Source: Nitrospirota bacterium (GTDB lineage: Bacteria > Nitrospirota > CAKKRA01 > 9FT-COMBO-42-15). From it: 7,084 nt of DNA. How positions within the stretch are numbered: the stretch's first letter is position 1; each line of letters starts with the position of its first letter. The position numbers and the translations under genes are program-made. The notes below the pieces were generated by a model. It was given only the letters and a program-made list of their open reading frames with translations, was not told the DNA's origin and ran no database searches. This document shows, one piece after another, positions 4,375 to 7,084 of this stretch. The stretch lies in assembly GCA_023248415.1 (NCBI GenBank), contig JAHFEP010000150.1, positions 1 to 7,084 on the forward strand, given 5' to 3'.

Positions 4375-5790
4375 ATGGGTGAGGAAAAGGCAGAGGGAAA
4401 GATAGCTGCAGGAAAGGGTGCATGGGAGACAGTTGAGGATAAATTTATTGAAATCTTCAGCTCTCCTAAACTGGCTATCTTTATCTTTATAATATTGGCC
4501 GTACTTTCTGTATTCGGCACTATGATTGAGCAGAACCGCGAGCCTTCTATGTATATTGCTGCATACGGTGATAAATGGTACGGCGTTATTAGGGGATTAG
4601 GTCTTACTGATATATATCACTCATGGTATTTTTCGCTGACACTCATACTTTTGAGTGTTAATCTTGCTGTCTGCTTTTTCAGGAGGCTGCCGCCCAAGTG
4701 GAGGCTTATCAGGGACAAGAGCGTGGTTATGGCAGAGGACGCAATCCTGAGGCAGAAAAACAGCGCAAGATTAAATCATAATATGAGCCTGCAGCATATA
4801 AAAGATTCTGTTTTCGGGCTATTAAGAAAGAAAGGCTATAAGGTCACGACAGCAGAGACAGGCTCTGATGTATCTATCTTTGCACATAGAGGCGCAATAG
4901 GCCGCATCGGCTCGGATATTACACATGTAGGGCTGCTTATTATATTTCTTGGTGCGATTTTAGGAAGTTTTATGGGGTTTAAGGGATTTGCAACTATTTT
5001 TGAAGGTGAGACAAAACATATTAAAGAAGGCGGCTTTGAACTGAGGGTTGATAAGTTCTGGATAGAATATTATGATGATTACAGGCCAAAGGGTTTCTTT
5101 AGCACCCTTACTGTTATTGATAATGGCAAGGATGTTCTTAAAAAGACTATAAAGGTTAATGATCCATTAAGATACAAAGGCATCTGGTTTTATCAGAGCA
5201 GCTATGGCCAGGCATGGGACAGGATAGACAAGGCAAGGCTCTTTGTATATGAGAGGGAAACCGGGAAATTTGTTGCAGAGGTGATTGCAGATTTTGGAAA
5301 AGAGATTGAAGTCCCGAATACAAATCTAAAACTAAAAATTATCGGATTTGTTGCAGACTTCTTTTATGATACAGCAAGTAAAGAGGTATTTTCAAAATCC
5401 ATAGAGCACAATAACCCTGCCATGCAGATAGAGGTTTACGAAAAAGGTATTTTAAAAACAGCGCCGTGGGTCTTTGCAAAATACCCAGAGGCATTTTTAG
5501 ATAAGAGCACAAAATATTTCATTGAGGCAGCAGGTTATCAGGCGCCGCAGTATACAGGCCTAAGTATTACAAGGGATCCGGGTGTAAATATAGTATGGGT
5601 CGGCTCCACACTTCTTACACTTGGGCTTTTCCTCTCCTTTTTTGTTATTCATAAAAGGATATGGGTAAAGATTGTTGATAAGAATAATAAGGTGGATATA
5701 TATGTTGGCGGAAATGCCAACAAAAACAAGATTAACTTTGATAAGGATTTCTCCAATCTAATTAATGAACTAAACAGGATTGAGAAATAG
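4375..5790 (+). CDS. resB: Cytochrome c biogenesis protein ResB (Ccs1-like)
   Basis: ResB pairs with CcsA/ResC to export heme and attach it to CxxCH sites of apocytochromes (system II). I take ATG 4375, giving 471 residues, because AAGGA at 4363-4367 sits 7 bases upstream; ATG 4369 is only 1 base from it. Numbering from 4375, membrane helices lie at about 33-52, 84-102, 182-202 and 407-426, with a large outside loop between the third and fourth. Family marks are THVG at the third helix (H184), NDPLRYKGIWFYQSSYG, the stretch YTGLSITRDPGVNIVWVG just before the last helix, and HKRIW after it (H426). Histidines at these positions are linked to heme handling in ResB proteins. The length fits the family. 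AGGAGG for the next gene overlaps its stop codon, so it is cotranscribed with ccsA. Confidence 0.94.
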   Translation: MGEEKAEGKIAAGKGAWETVEDKFIEIFSSPKLAIFIFIILAVLSVFGTMIEQNREPSMYIAAYGDKWYGVIRGLGLTDIYHSWYFSLTLILLSVNLAVCFFRRLPPKWRLIRDKSVVMAEDAILRQKNSARLNHNMSLQHIKDSVFGLLRKKGYKVTTAETGSDVSIFAHRGAIGRIGSDITHVGLLIIFLGAILGSFMGFKGFATIFEGETKHIKEGGFELRVDKFWIEYYDDYRPKGFFSTLTVIDNGKDVLKKTIKVNDPLRYKGIWFYQSSYGQAWDRIDKARLFVYERETGKFVAEVIADFGKEIEVPNTNLKLKIIGFVADFFYDTASKEVFSKSIEHNNPAMQIEVYEKGILKTAPWVFAKYPEAFLDKSTKYFIEAAGYQAPQYTGLSITRDPGVNIVWVGSTLLTLGLFLSFFVIHKRIWVKIVDKNNKVDIYVGGNANKNKINFDKDFSNLINELNRIEK

Positions 5791-5800
5791 GAGGATATAG

Positions 5801-6646
5801 ATGATTAATTCCTTTTTATGGGTGGATGTTACCTTTTGGCTTTATTTAGCCTCGTGTGCATTTTATATATTTTACGGCCTCTTTTATAAAAATAATACGC
5901 TCGGACAACTTGGCACTGTAACAGCAGTTGCCGGATTTATAACTAATACATTGGCTTTGGGATACCGTGCATACGAAGCAGGCCATGCGCCATTTGCGAA
6001 CCTTTATGAATCCATGCTCCTGTTTACATGGGCGACGGTTTTAGGTTATTTAATGATGGAGTTCAAATATAAGTTCAGAATTATCGGCACATTTGTAATG
6101 AGTATAGTCTTCTTTTCAATACTTACCATTATCTGGCTTCTTCCGTATCGTTATCAGAATATTGACCCATTAAACCCAGCTCTCCAGAGCCTCTGGCTTG
6201 AGGTGCATGTTACAACCACCTTTATCGGCTATGCGGCATTTGCCATATCCTTTGGCATAAGCATCATGTATCTTTTAAAAAATTGGGTGGAGAAGAAATC
6301 TTCGGATAGCGGATTAAAAAAGTTTTTGTTAAGATTCCCTGATTTAAATATACTTGACGACCTTAATTATAAATCCATTGCATGGGGCTTCCCATTCTTA
6401 ACAATCGGGGTTATCACAGGCGCTGTCTGGGCAAATTATGCATGGGGCACATACTGGAGCTGGGACCCGAAAGAGACATGGTCTGCCATTGTGTGGCTGA
6501 TATACGCAGGCTACCTGCACGCAAGGGTAACACATGGCTGGAGGGGAGTAAAAACAGCCGTGTTTGCCATAATAGGTTTTCTTGCAGTAATATTCACATA
6601 CTGGGGTGTGAGCTTTATATTGCCAGGGCTGCATGCTTATGCGTAG
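5801..6646 (+). CDS. ccsA: Cytochrome c biogenesis protein CcsA/ResC (heme handling, WWD domain)
   Basis: This 281-residue polytopic membrane protein has about eight hydrophobic stretches. It holds the tryptophan-rich WWD heme-binding motif WGTYWSWDPKETW (215-227). Conserved histidines of the family are visible: H62 in GHAPFANLYE, H136 in LEVHVTTTFIGYA, H240 and H245 in YLHARVTHGWRG, and H278 near the C-terminus (LPGLHAYA). In system II, CcsA receives heme from the cytoplasmic side and presents it at the outer face; ResB completes the synthase. AGGAGG (5789-5794) gives a strong ribosome binding site, 10 bases separate it from resB, and both genes lie in one operon. Names vary (CcsA, CcsB, ResC) between organisms for this same family. 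Confidence 0.95.
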   Translation: MINSFLWVDVTFWLYLASCAFYIFYGLFYKNNTLGQLGTVTAVAGFITNTLALGYRAYEAGHAPFANLYESMLLFTWATVLGYLMMEFKYKFRIIGTFVMSIVFFSILTIIWLLPYRYQNIDPLNPALQSLWLEVHVTTTFIGYAAFAISFGISIMYLLKNWVEKKSSDSGLKKFLLRFPDLNILDDLNYKSIAWGFPFLTIGVITGAVWANYAWGTYWSWDPKETWSAIVWLIYAGYLHARVTHGWRGVKTAVFAIIGFLAVIFTYWGVSFILPGLHAYA

Positions 6647-6697
6647 TGAAAATTGTAAGTTGAAAAATAGAGCAAAGCGACAAGATAGGAGGAGTTG

Positions 6698-7084
6698 ATG
6701 GAAGAACAAGCTGAAAAAAACAGCGGACAAAAGTACGGAATCATTGCTGCTGTTGTATTAATAATCATTGCCGGTATAATCTATTATGAATGGAAGAATT
6801 TTGAGAGTTATAAACCTGTTGTAATAGGGGGCGCAGCGCCTGATTTTGAGCTGAAAGACTTGAGCAAGAAATCTCTTAAGCTCTCTGATTATAGGGGCAA
6901 GGTAGTCTTTTTAAACTTCTGGGCAACATGGTGCAAACCGTGCAAGGAAGAGATGCCCTCAATGGAGCTTTTATACAAGGCCATGAAGGGAAAGGATTTT
7001 GAGATGATTGCAGTAAGCATTGACAGGGATATAGCAAAGGTGGAGCCCTTTATAAAGGATTTAAAACTTACCTTCCCTGTTCTA
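6698..7084 (+). CDS. resA: ResA-like membrane-anchored thiol-disulfide oxidoreductase (partial, 3' end missing)
   Basis: The frame is open from ATG 6698 to the window end (129 codons). It follows AGGAGGAG at 6687-6694 and lies 51 bases after ccsA. A cytoplasmic tail (1-12) leads into a membrane anchor (about 14-30) and an AhpC/TSA- or redoxin-type thioredoxin domain. Visible features are GGAAPDFELKDLSKKSLKLS, the strand VVFLNFWATWCKPCKEEMP with active-site C79 and C82, and ISIDRD-like AVSIDRD after it. The cis-proline region begins at the cut end (LTFPVL). ResA/CcmG proteins reduce the disulfide of apocytochrome CxxCH sites before heme attachment, which fits its place after resB and ccsA. The closely related TlpA family is the main alternative. 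Full members have about 170-190 residues, so roughly 50 are missing. Confidence 0.88.
   Translation, partial: MEEQAEKNSGQKYGIIAAVVLIIIAGIIYYEWKNFESYKPVVIGGAAPDFELKDLSKKSLKLSDYRGKVVFLNFWATWCKPCKEEMPSMELLYKAMKGKDFEMIAVSIDRDIAKVEPFIKDLKLTFPVL

Noticed and set aside
4358..4375. ATG at 4358 and ATG at 4369 as starts of resB
   Set aside because: ATG 4358 is out of frame with resB. ATG 4369 lies only 1 base after the AAGGA site, whereas ATG 4375 has ideal spacing.
6382..6730. Open frames on both strands over the ccsA 3' end
   Set aside because: They overlap the WWD motif and the conserved histidine codons of ccsA in other frames; compositions are typical of shadows.

Overview
The window comes from an AT-rich bacterial chromosome with strong sigma70-like promoters, Shine-Dalgarno sites and dispersed palindromic intergenic repeats. 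It encodes system II (Ccs/Res) cytochrome c maturation proteins together with many membrane-anchored extracytoplasmic thiol proteins. That combination fits an anaerobic or respiratory Gram-negative lineage such as Nitrospirota or the former Deltaproteobacteria. This is inference from gene content and repeat style; no rRNA or other phylogenetic marker is present.

Layout. Positions 1-110 hold nothing recognisable. On the minus strand, 111-457 is a decayed hicBA-type toxin-antitoxin pair: hicB carries a one-base frameshift and hicA has been reduced to its two ends. Its promoter and ribosome binding site still look intact. Also on the minus strand, 578-910 encodes a small protein with a PD...ExE pattern resembling the PD-(D/E)xK nuclease fold. 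A perfect 8-bp inverted repeat lies just upstream of its preferred start.

On the plus strand, a near-consensus promoter (TTGACA, 17 bp, TATACT) has a 19-bp dyad exactly filling its spacer. It drives a BlaI/MecI/CopY-type repressor and a translationally coupled M56 (BlaR1-type) membrane metallopeptidase that lacks the penicillin-binding sensor domain. The metallopeptidase gene ends inside a 125-bp palindromic element built partly of heptamer repeats.

Three genes for membrane-anchored extracytoplasmic proteins follow: a cysteine-rich protein with an FCYCYC motif (a variant of the PCYCxC family), a three-repeat TPR protein, and a thioredoxin-fold protein with a CEWC site. A second palindromic element of the 'GTCATTGCGAG' type closes this group.

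A new extended -10 promoter and a 12-bp GC-rich hairpin then precede resB, ccsA/resC and a ResA-like thioredoxin cut off by the window end. ResB and CcsA form the heme export and cytochrome c heme-lyase complex. The ResA-like protein would keep apocytochrome CxxCH cysteines reduced. The upstream TPR and CEWC proteins could plausibly help with apocytochrome handling or disulfide reduction, but that link is inferred from proximity. The most attractive observation is the sensorless BlaI-M56 pair with a self-operator, placed beside a cysteine-rich and thiol-redox gene set instead of a beta-lactamase.
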